A program made the translations under genes and the position numbers. Below are positions 45,574 through 54,280 of a DNA stretch of 64,000 bases, one piece after another (position 1 is the first letter of the stretch; each line of letters opens with the position of its first letter). This stretch comes from VXPQ01 sp965117025 (GTDB taxonomy: Bacteria > Bacteroidota > Rhodothermia > Rhodothermales > VXPQ01). The notes under the pieces were generated by a model. That model was not told the origin of the DNA, searched no databases, and saw only the letters and a list, made by a program, of their open reading frames with translations. Location of the stretch: assembly GCA_965117025.1 (NCBI GenBank), contig OZ220746.1, positions 1,550,001 to 1,614,000 of the forward strand, given 5' to 3'.

Positions 45574-47580
45574 CTAATTCATAGCCTGAATAAATGCATC
45601 CAAATTATCATTCGTTACTTCTCCCTCCCGAATGCACAGATTTTCAGCTATCAAATCCGCGACACAAATGAGAGGACAAAAAATTCCCTCTCTATCTTCC
45701 AAAAGATATTGCAATAGGTCGGTTGACACACCACGGCCCTCCATAGCATTTCTACGCGCTGTCGATATACCCTTCACTGACCATCCCGGCACACTACACC
45801 TCCTGTCCCACACAATAATCAGCGAAAGATCGCCAAATTCTTTTTCATAGGTTGCGTGCTCAAATTCATATATGAGCTTGTCAAGTTCTACTTTGAACTC
45901 TAGAACACTAAAGTCGTTCTCGCTCTTTACCTCATCGCGCTGCCAAAGAAATTTTCCATCATAGGTTGCTGCACCGAAAAGCCCGAAGACTGAGAAATCA
46001 GGATCGACGATCGACATCGTGGAACTGAATAATCCAATTAGAGTATCCTCATCCACTGGAAACCTAGTGAACGGCAACTTTTTCCGTGCAAGTTGCGGCG
46101 TACCAATAACCTCCGGTAAACGACCCGTTCCTGGTGGCTCAAACGGCCGCTCCACAAATAGCTTGGATATATTCACTAGTGTCGGGTAGCATGCTTCAAA
46201 AAATTGATTGATCCTCCCAACTAGCCTTGTATTAACTAAGTGCCGCTTACCTAGATTCAATGTCAGATCAACATTGATAATCATATGTATCGTTTCAAGA
46301 TACCATGTAGATGAGGTACTTCTGGCTATCAAATCATGAGCCGTAGGTGTTCCGTTCGCTGCAATCAGCTTTTGCCCTTTGTTTTCCAATCCCAAGGTTT
46401 CAAAGTGCGTCGTACGTCCCACGGCGAGATATATCCCCGTGATGACCTCCAAGACATCTTGATAGTTCTCTGCTCTCTCACTTGACCGTGGACGCTCAAG
46501 TAGAGCAATGATATCTCGATACTTCTCTCGAAATTGATCTGCCCCTTCGTGAGGTATTAGCTTGATATTCAGAAACTTGTCCCTAAAGGTTGATTTGAAA
46601 TCCTCCCAGTCATTGTCAGATGGCTTTTTGGAGACGATATCCGGCGCAATTCGATACTTCGCAGCGCGCTGACTATTTGTGTTAGCTATTTCCGCATAAT
46701 CCCAATTTCTCGATGGAATATCGATTTCAAATTTTTCTGTATCTAGGTTTTGGAGCCATTTGCCGAGTTCACCTTCAATATTCGCAAATTTGCTACTAGA
46801 CTTCAAAATCACCTTAATGGTTATGGGTTTCTGATCTTCGAGCTCTCCACTATTAATGTTTTTTACCCGAACACCAATGAGACGATTTACACAACCCACA
46901 TAAGATTGACTCCTAAAATACCATTGTAAGAAATGGTCAATATAGCACTCATAGGGCTCTCGGTTCAGATCGTCTTCTTCTGCTTTATATAGATCTTTCC
47001 ACTTGACTGCATCCGCTACTAAGAAACGATTTAGGCCGTTTATGCATGATGCCACTTTCTCTTCCGGAAACCTCGCTGTTATCTTTGTATACGTTTCTAT
47101 AGATCCTTCGCCTTTTACTTCCTCCACATACTCCGGAGGAATCTGGTCTACTTCTGGCGAAATATAGCCTGCCAACCCTTCTACAATGAACACCCAGTGC
47201 TTCTCAACCGTCTGACTCTCCAGCTCGAATGCCTCAGTCGAATACATCACCGCCTTAAGGCCGACCCCTTGATATCCTTTGGCGGGCGAGCGCGACGAAA
47301 GGCGTTTCTCATCTCCGCTGCCTCCCGGGCAAAGCAAGTTTAGATCGTGCTTAAAGCCAATCCCATTGTCTTCAACGCTGACGCTACTGTGGTCCACGTC
47401 AAGCGTAATTTGGACATAGCCTTCTACCACAGCGTCATTTGCCTGAACTGCGTCGATTGCGTTTTGAGCTAGTTCATGCGCCACAATCCACTCAGGATCA
47501 TAGATTTCAACAATCTTTCTTAGTTGCCCTCGGACGATAGATTGGCCATGTTCGACCAAGAGTTCCTGAATCGTTGGCAT
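45574..47580 (-). CDS. GHKL (Hsp90/MutL/MORC-like) ATPase of the putative restriction module
   Basis: 668 residues; a good ribosome site (GAGGGG) precedes the ATG by about 8 bases. The Bergerat ATP fold is clear: N-box HELAQNAIDAV (Glu36, Asn40), G1 box DNGIGF at 71-76, and G2 box GYQGVGLKAV at 102-111. The C-terminal half is unrecognised but has a nuclease-reminiscent stretch (VLEFKVELDKLIYEFEHAT followed by LSLIIVWDRRC) that could be an E-x-K type core (inference). The gene is visibly richer in A and T than its neighbours, suggesting separate transfer. It is last in the minus-strand operon facing sspBCD. Confidence 0.75.
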   Translation of the reverse strand: MPTIQELLVEHGQSIVRGQLRKIVEIYDPEWIVAHELAQNAIDAVQANDAVVEGYVQITLDVDHSSVSVEDNGIGFKHDLNLLCPGGSGDEKRLSSRSPAKGYQGVGLKAVMYSTEAFELESQTVEKHWVFIVEGLAGYISPEVDQIPPEYVEEVKGEGSIETYTKITARFPEEKVASCINGLNRFLVADAVKWKDLYKAEEDDLNREPYECYIDHFLQWYFRSQSYVGCVNRLIGVRVKNINSGELEDQKPITIKVILKSSSKFANIEGELGKWLQNLDTEKFEIDIPSRNWDYAEIANTNSQRAAKYRIAPDIVSKKPSDNDWEDFKSTFRDKFLNIKLIPHEGADQFREKYRDIIALLERPRSSERAENYQDVLEVITGIYLAVGRTTHFETLGLENKGQKLIAANGTPTAHDLIARSTSSTWYLETIHMIINVDLTLNLGKRHLVNTRLVGRINQFFEACYPTLVNISKLFVERPFEPPGTGRLPEVIGTPQLARKKLPFTRFPVDEDTLIGLFSSTMSIVDPDFSVFGLFGAATYDGKFLWQRDEVKSENDFSVLEFKVELDKLIYEFEHATYEKEFGDLSLIIVWDRRCSVPGWSVKGISTARRNAMEGRGVSTDLLQYLLEDREGIFCPLICVADLIAENLCIREGEVTNDNLDAFIQAMN

Positions 47581-47655
47581 TGCGATTTTCCCCTCTGTTT
47601 CTATTCTATAACTATATCAACGGTGGTCGCAATGAGGTAATATAGCATATTTCAC

Positions 47656-48117
47656 TCAGGCAGCTTTGTTCTTTCTCAACATTTCATCGATCGCATCCGA
47701 CAGGTTCCAGATCGGCTCTGCATCGCCGTCCTTGAGCATTTCGATTACTTGCGGAAGGCCAGCCACGGCAAGACCATTGGCTAACGCCATCATTTTGCGC
47801 GGCTCGGATACGACATGCACATCGCCCGACTTACTGATCGCAATGAGCATGAGCATGTGAACCCGCCAAGGGTCGCTGCCGAATATCGAACCGTCGATAA
47901 TCTTCCGAGTTTCGTATTTCGTGATGTTGGCAGGTTCAAGCCCAAGTCGGCTCGCGACACATACGGATAGGAACCAAAGGTCGACCATTCGCGGGAACGG
48001 GCTTTGGTCAATCACCGGGTTGGCGCTTCGTTGACAGTACCGTGTGAAGGCCTCATGGAATTCCACAGGCACGTTGATGTCGATTGCCTGAAACGGGTTG
48101 AAATATCGATCTGCCAT
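47656..48117 (-). CDS. Conserved-looking 153-residue protein of unknown function in the putative restriction operon
   Basis: 153 residues, AGGAG 7 bases before the ATG. The sequence is helical with no domain I recognise: it starts RYFNPFQAIDINVPVEFHEAFTRYCQ, has a central HMLMLIAISKSGDVHVVSEPRKMMALANGLAVAGLP and ends in a charged helix. It starts 28 bases after the DndD-like gene and is read before the GHKL gene, so it is probably an obligate small subunit of the same complex. Confidence 0.65.
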   Translation of the reverse strand: MADRYFNPFQAIDINVPVEFHEAFTRYCQRSANPVIDQSPFPRMVDLWFLSVCVASRLGLEPANITKYETRKIIDGSIFGSDPWRVHMLMLIAISKSGDVHVVSEPRKMMALANGLAVAGLPQVIEMLKDGDAEPIWNLSDAIDEMLRKNKAA

Positions 48118-48145
48118 TGTCGTCTCCTATGACACTATAGCCAGC

Positions 48146-50269
48146 TCAACCTTCCGCATTAGGGCGGCGCTGGCAGAGTTGGCATTCGCTTTTGTGATTG
48201 CATGCGCAACGGAAGACCTTGCCTTCCTTGACGCAGGGATCGTTGATGAGCATCGTGGGGTAATGCGCCGGATTGGTCAGGGTGAAGACTATATCAGCGG
48301 CTTGGTCGATTATTTCCTCGCAGCCCGCAATCTCGTCATGGGTCAGAAACAGGATTAACTGTGCACTCTCGCGCACCGCTGTACGCAAGATGGAATGCTT
48401 GACAAATCCACTCGTCATCCCGAGCGGTGTATCGATGACATTGGGAGCTTCAACTTCGCTAACCTTCGTCAGTGCCAAAATGAACGCGAGCGTCAGTGCC
48501 CGACGCGACGCACCGTTCAGGTCCCGGTCGGGGTTAAGTGTCCGGTCGTTCGGGCCATAGACGATAATATCGAATTCCTGACTGATCTCGGCGCGTCGGA
48601 TAATCGCGCCTTGATCGGGATCGGCACCAATCATTTCGAGGAATATGCTGTTCATCCACTCGCTGACCTTTCGTAATTCCTCTTTCGTAATCCGCTCGTA
48701 GGCGCTTTGCAGCACTTGCATCACGTCCTGCGTGACTTCCAACTCGGCCAGAATACGTGCGCCCTTTTTCTTTTCACGCAGCAGGCGATCGCGCTCGCTT
48801 TCCAGTTCTTCGCAGTCGCGATTCAGCCCCTCAAGCTGGGTTTCTATGGCTGACTCCTTCGACAGGAATCGGTCGCGTTGATCCTTGTATTGGCGACGCG
48901 TTTCGCGCAAACCTTGGATGTCTGTGTCAGGAAGTAAATCGAGTTGCATTTCCAGCGCCCGCAACTTACGGCCCGCTTCGTCGCGCAGCGCCTGGATACC
49001 GTCGCGCCGTTCGACGACTTTCTTATATTCCTCTAGCCACGCACTTGAATCGGCTGGGCCTCCGACCTGTAGCGGCTTTACGCCGTAGTAGAGATCTGTG
49101 ATAATTTTCTGGATTTCATCGGCGCGTTGGCTGTCATCGATCAACTTCTGGATATGCGCACGGCGTTTGTCGCCGCCCGTATCACCTGGTTCCAGTGTTT
49201 CGCCACAAATGCAGACTTCTGCTTCGAGGCGGTCATGTAGAACCGGTATCGTCGTGTTCGGGATTTTGCCTTGGTCGTGGAGTTCCTCCAGTTTGTCATA
49301 TGCACCGGCCAACACGGGCGCGAGTAGGTCGGTTGCAATGGACCGACTGCGAAAAAGCGCCGAGTGCTCCTTGTTTGCCGCCGCAATTTGGTTGTCGAGT
49401 TGCCCGATTTCTGCCCGTGCGTGGTTGAGGTTCTTGCGCAACTGCTCCTTATCGCCTTTCTGGAGAGTCACCTCGATCTTTCGGTCAATTTCCTCAACCT
49501 TTTCGTCGAAAGCACTGAATTGCTGTTTCGCGTCCTCAAGGTTAGTCTCTAATTTCTCGCGAGTGTCTTCTATAGTTTCGAGTTGCGTAGCGATCATGTT
49601 CAATTCGCTGCCGCCACCGACCCGTTTCGCCTTTTTGTTTACTTCCGCCGCAGATTTGCGCACATGCTTGATCGCATCTTCGATCACGCCGAGACCAAGA
49701 AGGGAACGAATTGCTCGTTGCACGCGCCCGCGTTTGGTGGACAGGGCGACATCTGCTTCAATGAAGCTTAGTGCCCGATCACCATCGGTGAAGAATACCT
49801 CTCGCAGTTCCGGCGGCAGTTCATCATTGATAAGAGATTCCGGCGCATCGATAGGACTAGCGCCAGTCTCGTTCAGTGCAAACAGCTTCATGGTAGAGGC
49901 AGAACGACGGGCCTGACTGTCTACATCCTCGAATGCAGAGCGCACGAGACGATAGCGGCGGCGGGTTTCGTGCATTCCGTTTGAGGTGCGACGATACGTC
50001 GTCAACTCGAACTCCACTGTGGCTGTGATCGGGACGCGCTTGCCCTCGCTGACATCCCAGTCGATGGGATGCAGCCGAAAGCCCTCGCCCTTACCAGGCA
50101 ACGCACCGTCTCCGTAGAGAGCCCATTGCAGTCCGTGGAGTATCGTCGTCTTACCCGACTCGTTGGCCGCTCGAATGACCGTAAGATTTCTGTCGGACTT
50201 ACTTGAGAACTCAATCTCAAGGTCGCGGAGTAGCCTAAAATTCTCAAATTCGGCGCGAAGCAGTTTCAT
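48146..50269 (-). CDS. DndD/Rad50-like SMC-family ATPase
   Basis: 707 residues. It opens MKLLRAEFENFRLLRDLEI and has Walker A ANESGKTT at 35-42, a FFTDGDRAL Q-loop-type segment near 159-167, long coiled coils from about 220 to 550, and a hook with CICG at 353-356 in place of CxxC. The ABC signature is LNGASRRALTLAF and Walker B is the degenerate VIDTPLG, followed by FLTHDE. A C-terminal cluster (CACNHKSECQLC) may bind zinc. DndD acts with DndC in double-strand phosphorothioation; here the gene sits in the opposite operon, so a restriction or sensing role is more likely (inference). Confidence 0.82.
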   Translation of the reverse strand: MKLLRAEFENFRLLRDLEIEFSSKSDRNLTVIRAANESGKTTILHGLQWALYGDGALPGKGEGFRLHPIDWDVSEGKRVPITATVEFELTTYRRTSNGMHETRRRYRLVRSAFEDVDSQARRSASTMKLFALNETGASPIDAPESLINDELPPELREVFFTDGDRALSFIEADVALSTKRGRVQRAIRSLLGLGVIEDAIKHVRKSAAEVNKKAKRVGGGSELNMIATQLETIEDTREKLETNLEDAKQQFSAFDEKVEEIDRKIEVTLQKGDKEQLRKNLNHARAEIGQLDNQIAAANKEHSALFRSRSIATDLLAPVLAGAYDKLEELHDQGKIPNTTIPVLHDRLEAEVCICGETLEPGDTGGDKRRAHIQKLIDDSQRADEIQKIITDLYYGVKPLQVGGPADSSAWLEEYKKVVERRDGIQALRDEAGRKLRALEMQLDLLPDTDIQGLRETRRQYKDQRDRFLSKESAIETQLEGLNRDCEELESERDRLLREKKKGARILAELEVTQDVMQVLQSAYERITKEELRKVSEWMNSIFLEMIGADPDQGAIIRRAEISQEFDIIVYGPNDRTLNPDRDLNGASRRALTLAFILALTKVSEVEAPNVIDTPLGMTSGFVKHSILRTAVRESAQLILFLTHDEIAGCEEIIDQAADIVFTLTNPAHYPTMLINDPCVKEGKVFRCACNHKSECQLCQRRPNAEG

Positions 50270-50511
50270 GGGCGAATCTCCTCCGCTTTGGCATCATGGC
50301 CTCGCTTCATGGCAAGAAACTGCCCGACTGCATTACACTTGTCATTTATCTTCTTCTGGATGTTTGTTGCCGAAACACGATGGCCCCGCTCGTACTCAAG
50401 GATGTCGCAAATCACATCGATAATCGCTTTCCTGTAGCCCGTGCATCGCTCTTCAATCCCGTCACACTCCTCAAGGATTATCGATATTATCTTTCTGTCG
50501 TTTAATGGCAT
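50266..50511 (-). CDS. 81-residue small helical protein of the putative restriction operon
   Basis: 81 residues, with an AGAGGA ribosome site and a four-base ATGA overlap with the SMC-like gene. The protein is predicted helical: KIISIILEECDGIEERCTGYRKAIIDVICDILEYERGHRVSATNIQKKIND. The YERGHRVSATNIQKKI part resembles a winged-helix/HTH recognition segment, so it may bind DNA or be an adaptor comparable in size to DndE; neither is shown. Its overlap with the ATPase gene argues that it is real. Confidence 0.6.
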   Translation of the reverse strand: MPLNDRKIISIILEECDGIEERCTGYRKAIIDVICDILEYERGHRVSATNIQKKINDKCNAVGQFLAMKRGHDAKAEEIRP

Positions 50512-50526
50512 CTGTCCTCTCCGAAA

Positions 50527-52692
50527 TTAAAGATATGCAGCGTCTACCATGCTGTCGATCATAGCCAGTGGCCCGTCCGGGCGGCCTGCATTTCTTGCCA
50601 ACTTGGCAAATTCCTGTGCACGATGAAGTTCCGAGCGCACAAGCGCCCGTGCATCTGGATCAAGATCTTCCTCCATTGGGGGCGGAAGCGCTACCAAGTC
50701 GTGAATTACGCTATGTGTCTTTCTGATAACACTGCATGTGCGTAACAATCGTCCCCGCCGTTGTACCCACTGTCGCTCAACGGTCGTACTTGCGAGGATG
50801 AATGCCTTGCATATCTGAGGAATATTTACTCCTTCATCCAGTACGCGCTTTGCCGTCAGCACTTGAATTTCTCCATCCTGGAAAGACTCGATGATTCGCT
50901 TTGTCTTGCCACGGTTAGCGGTTTCTTCGGCGGTGAGCTGGTGGAAGAGTATGCTCCTGTCACTCAGAAGGCGATTCACTTGGTCGAGTTGTTTCGGCCC
51001 CTTGTCAGAGGTGTAGACAAGGGTATGGCGCAAGTTGCCTGTGTCCTCGTCGTCGAGGAGCATTGTGAGAGCGGATATCTTCCCGGATGCTGTCTCAAGT
51101 AAGGCGCGACGATCCCGAAGCAGTTTGGATAAATATTCGTTCGGTTTGTTTGCTTCGCTACGCCAGGCATTCTGTTTGATCTTCCCCGTGAGATCGAACC
51201 ACTCGTCCATCTCAGTATTCGTCAAGTACACGGGGTGAACATAGTAGTCGTACTCAACAAGACAGCGGCCGATAGCTTCTTCCAGCGTAAAGCGAAAGAC
51301 CACAGGCCCGAAGAAGTCAAACAGCGCCTCCGTTCCTTCCTCGTCGTACTGACGAATAGGTGTGGCGGAAAGACCGAGACGGTGGTGGAAAAAATCTGGT
51401 AGGTTGCTAATGAAGGTCTGTCGGCCCAGGTTATGCACTTCGTCCGCGATCAGTAGGCGGATGCAGTCGAAAGTTTCGATTTCGGACCCAAATTCGGGGG
51501 TGCATAAGGTATTGTGGCTGATGACAACTGCTTCGACATCCGACAAACCAGTGCGCAGCCGCCGCTTGAGTCTCTGCAGTTCGCCCGCACGCGCCTTTGC
51601 ACCACCAACCGTGGTGAGATTGACAGGTACTAGCCCGAACGCGGTGATTTCATCACACCATTGTTCGATCAGGGGTACGTAAGGCGCAGCCACAACAATC
51701 AGCAGTGGCTTTTGCTCCTCATAAAGCCTGTGCGCACAGATCATCGATGTGATCGTCTTGCCTGACCCGGTCGCCATTTCAAGCACACCCCGGTGGCCCG
51801 AGGCGCACCAAGCTGCTACAGCCTTTCCCTGGTGAGCAAAGGGACCTTCCGTAAACTGAAGATGCGACGGTATTTCAAATCGGTGGCGGGGAATCTCAGG
51901 TAACACATACGGTTCGGAAGGGTCTGATACTCGACGGTACAGGGCGCGCAAGTCTTCCTCAGTCGGCGGAAAATCGTAACTGTAGCTGCGCAATAATTGA
52001 TCGCGAACAGCCTGTGGGAGCTCAATAACTGCACAGTTCTTCTCTTCATTACACCAAAGTCGCTCGAACTGATCACGAAATCGTGCAGTGATCTGATCCT
52101 GCGTCTGATCCTCCCAGGATTTCGAGATTGCAATTTGCTCAATGTTTTTCCGTATACCCGCATAGGTCATGTTGCTTGACCCATGCGCCGCCAACACATC
52201 GTCACGGGAACGGAAAAGCCATACTTTGGGATGGAAAAGCGCATCCTCCATCAGGGCTATCCTGATCTCAATCCGGCCTGTGCGCAACAACCACGACAGA
52301 CATTTCAGCGTATGCTGCTCAAGCAGGTCCTCCGTTACAATGAAGCCTTCAAAAAATTCAGTGATAACCGTTTCCGAGGACTTTACTCCCTCCTCAATGG
52401 CCATTTTATCCTCAGGTCGTAGCAAGGGACTGATGACGAGGCGAAACCTTTCTTGACTCGTATTTATGTACGTTGCCAGACCCGGCGCCAAAGACGCAAG
52501 TATCTGGCTCGAGAAAAATCCAGCCATACAATCAACGGCCGTGGCTTCTTTGAAGCCCGGAATAAGTACCTCCTCTCCGAAAGAGTCATGAGGGAGGATA
52601 TAGAGCGGTTGTATATTTGCCAAGGCGCGTAGCTTATTCATGCGCTCAGCAGTAACTTGAAAATAATCCTGTGCGGATGCCGAACCACCCAT
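50527..52692 (-). CDS. Superfamily II helicase with N-terminal PLD-type nuclease domain
   Basis: About 721 residues from the ATG at 52692; an ATG at 52797 and a TTG at 52824 are alternative starts and none has a strong ribosome site. Numbering from the longest frame, the first 270 residues contain one PLD/HKD-like site (HPK at 198-200, GSSN at 215-218). The helicase core follows, with Walker A ATGSGKT at 351-357, DEVH at 461-464, SATP at 486-489 and motif VI QRRGRLLR. PLD plus SF2 helicase is the domain plan of several restriction effectors. It is the first gene of the five-gene operon facing sspBCD. Confidence 0.82.
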   Translation of the reverse strand: MGGSASAQDYFQVTAERMNKLRALANIQPLYILPHDSFGEEVLIPGFKEATAVDCMAGFFSSQILASLAPGLATYINTSQERFRLVISPLLRPEDKMAIEEGVKSSETVITEFFEGFIVTEDLLEQHTLKCLSWLLRTGRIEIRIALMEDALFHPKVWLFRSRDDVLAAHGSSNMTYAGIRKNIEQIAISKSWEDQTQDQITARFRDQFERLWCNEEKNCAVIELPQAVRDQLLRSYSYDFPPTEEDLRALYRRVSDPSEPYVLPEIPRHRFEIPSHLQFTEGPFAHQGKAVAAWCASGHRGVLEMATGSGKTITSMICAHRLYEEQKPLLIVVAAPYVPLIEQWCDEITAFGLVPVNLTTVGGAKARAGELQRLKRRLRTGLSDVEAVVISHNTLCTPEFGSEIETFDCIRLLIADEVHNLGRQTFISNLPDFFHHRLGLSATPIRQYDEEGTEALFDFFGPVVFRFTLEEAIGRCLVEYDYYVHPVYLTNTEMDEWFDLTGKIKQNAWRSEANKPNEYLSKLLRDRRALLETASGKISALTMLLDDEDTGNLRHTLVYTSDKGPKQLDQVNRLLSDRSILFHQLTAEETANRGKTKRIIESFQDGEIQVLTAKRVLDEGVNIPQICKAFILASTTVERQWVQRRGRLLRTCSVIRKTHSVIHDLVALPPPMEEDLDPDARALVRSELHRAQEFAKLARNAGRPDGPLAMIDSMVDAAYL

Positions 52693-52824
52693 CTCGGCGG
52701 TGCCTTGTCTGATGTGTTTAAAAAGTCTGGATTCTCTGGTGGAGCCATAATAGCACCACGCCCTCTGCTTGTCAACACCGGAAGCAAATTGTAACATTTG
52801 GGGCCTACATACAAAACTGGCCAA

Positions 52825-53164
52825 GCCCCCGGTTGCTTCTTCGGCTCCCGGTCTGGCTATCTGTCCACTTCATCCGCCTTAACCTCGCTCTCCAGTGCAC
52901 ACACAGGGGCAGCGACTCAGCCTGACCGCACTCACTCTGTCATGGGTTGGCTCAACCTCCAAAAGGGAATTATATATAGACTTGCTATGTTACGCAGAAT
53001 ATTGTGTGCATTGCATGATAATTTGGTATTGATCAGTGTTTTATAGTGTGTATTTGCTTACATCTCTAAGAAAGTGTCGCACTCCAGACAACGTACATCC
53101 CATGTTGGATAGCGAACGTCTATGAAGCCTTTTGGTAACTTTTGTATATAAGCCCCAAAAGAGG
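52825..53164. other. Intergenic region between the restriction operon and the tRNA-binding protein gene
   Basis: About 340 bases, increasingly A+T-rich from 52965 onward. It should hold the promoter of the helicase operon (minus) and of the tRNA-binding protein (plus). TTTTGGTAACTTTTGTATATAAG just upstream of 53165 resembles a Bacteroidota-type promoter with a TATA-like element. No gene seen. Confidence 0.35.
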
Positions 53165-53533
53165 ATGAGCACGGAAGAAATGAAGCCCGCACAGGTCAAG
53201 CCCACCATCAACATCGATGTCCTCAATCAAGTGGACGCCCGCGTCGGCACGATCGAGAGTGTCAGTGAGGTGGAAGGATCCGACAAACTCGTTCGACTCA
53301 AGGTCGATTTCGGCGACCACAAGCGAACGATATTCGCGGGGATGAAACAGGAGCGCGAGGATCCGACCGAAATCGAAGGTCGACAGGCGCTGTTCATCGT
53401 CAACCTGGAGCCGAGGAAGATGATGGGAGAAATTTCGGAGGGTATGCTATTCGACGTCGGTTATGAGGACGGCCTTCAACCGGCGCTTCTGACCCCGGAG
53501 CGCGCGGTCCCGAATGGTACCCGCGCGGGTTGA
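53165..53533 (+). CDS. tRNA-binding domain protein (CsaA/MetG C-terminal type)
   Basis: 122 residues from the ATG at 53165 (AGAGG directly before it; an ATG five codons later is possible). It is a single EMAP/OB-fold tRNA-binding domain: VDARVGTIESVSEVEGSDKLVRLKVDFGDHKRTIFAGMK, then REDPTEIEGRQALFIVNLEPRKMMGEISEGMLF. Such stand-alone domains bind tRNA and are described as chaperone-like CsaA proteins. It marks the likely right border of the accessory region. Confidence 0.88.
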   Translation: MSTEEMKPAQVKPTINIDVLNQVDARVGTIESVSEVEGSDKLVRLKVDFGDHKRTIFAGMKQEREDPTEIEGRQALFIVNLEPRKMMGEISEGMLFDVGYEDGLQPALLTPERAVPNGTRAG

Positions 53534-53598
53534 GAAATCGGAGAGGAGGAAACCCTTCAGCGTCAGCGCGGCGAGTCAGAGAAACAGAGGAAGCCACC

Positions 53599-53670
53599 AT
53601 GCTCAAGTTACAGTGGGGTATGACCGAATTTTTCAATGATGTAAAACTTGAATGGATGATTTCGAGATAA
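53599..53670 (+). CDS. Possible 23-residue leader peptide before the methyltransferase gene
   Basis: A short frame starts at the ATG at 53599, 5 bases after AGAGGAAG, and ends by overlapping the first codons of the following methyltransferase gene. The peptide begins MLKLQWGMTEFF. It may couple translation of that gene, which has no ribosome site of its own. It could also be chance. Confidence 0.3.
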   Translation: MLKLQWGMTEFFNDVKLEWMISR

Positions 53671-54230
53671 CGCGAATTCCGGCCGCTTTGCCGGCAATAG
53701 AAGCCGATACCATGGTCTCCGGTTTCGATATGCCATCCGAACGCCGGACAGGCGCCCTTTTGCAGCTTCTTGCAGCAAGCAAACCGAACAGCCGGTTTCT
53801 GGAAATAGGTACGGGAACCGGCTTGGCAACCGCTTGGCTGCTGAGCGGGATGGATGCGTACTCAACACTGATATCGGTCGACGCCGATCAAAAGGTGAGT
53901 GGTATCACCTCTCGTCATCTGGGAGAAGACCGTCGACTGACTCTTATAGTCGATGATGCGAGCTTATGGCTTCAGAATATAGAAGAGACTTTCGACCTGA
54001 TATTTGCAGATGCCATGCCTGGAAAATACGAGCATTTCGACCTTGCGTGGAAGGCACTGTCCATCGGTGGTTTTTATGTGATTGACGACATGCGGCCACA
54101 GGACAACTGGCCGGATGGGCACGAAGCCAATGTCGAGCGATTGTTATTGCAAATCGAGAGCCGAACGGATTGTCACCTCGTAAAACTGGACTGGAGCAGC
54201 GGAATAGTATTGGTCGTTCGAACCCGGTAG
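53652..54230 (+). CDS. O-methyltransferase-like SAM-dependent methyltransferase
   Basis: 192 residues. SAM motif I is RFLEIGTGTGLATAWLLSGM, motif II is ISVDADQK, and FDLIFADAMPGKYEHFDLAWKALSIGGFYVIDDM matches the post-motif region of the catechol/caffeoyl-CoA O-methyltransferase family, where ADAxxxxY carries the metal ligand. N-terminal length is short for the family. The substrate is unknown. The stop is 50 bases before the BtuF-like gene on the same strand. Confidence 0.78.
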   Translation: MDDFEITRIPAALPAIEADTMVSGFDMPSERRTGALLQLLAASKPNSRFLEIGTGTGLATAWLLSGMDAYSTLISVDADQKVSGITSRHLGEDRRLTLIVDDASLWLQNIEETFDLIFADAMPGKYEHFDLAWKALSIGGFYVIDDMRPQDNWPDGHEANVERLLLQIESRTDCHLVKLDWSSGIVLVVRTR

Positions 54231-54280
54231 GCTACATTGGCCCAATCTCGTTTCGGAAGGCGGAAATAGCAAGAAGCCCC

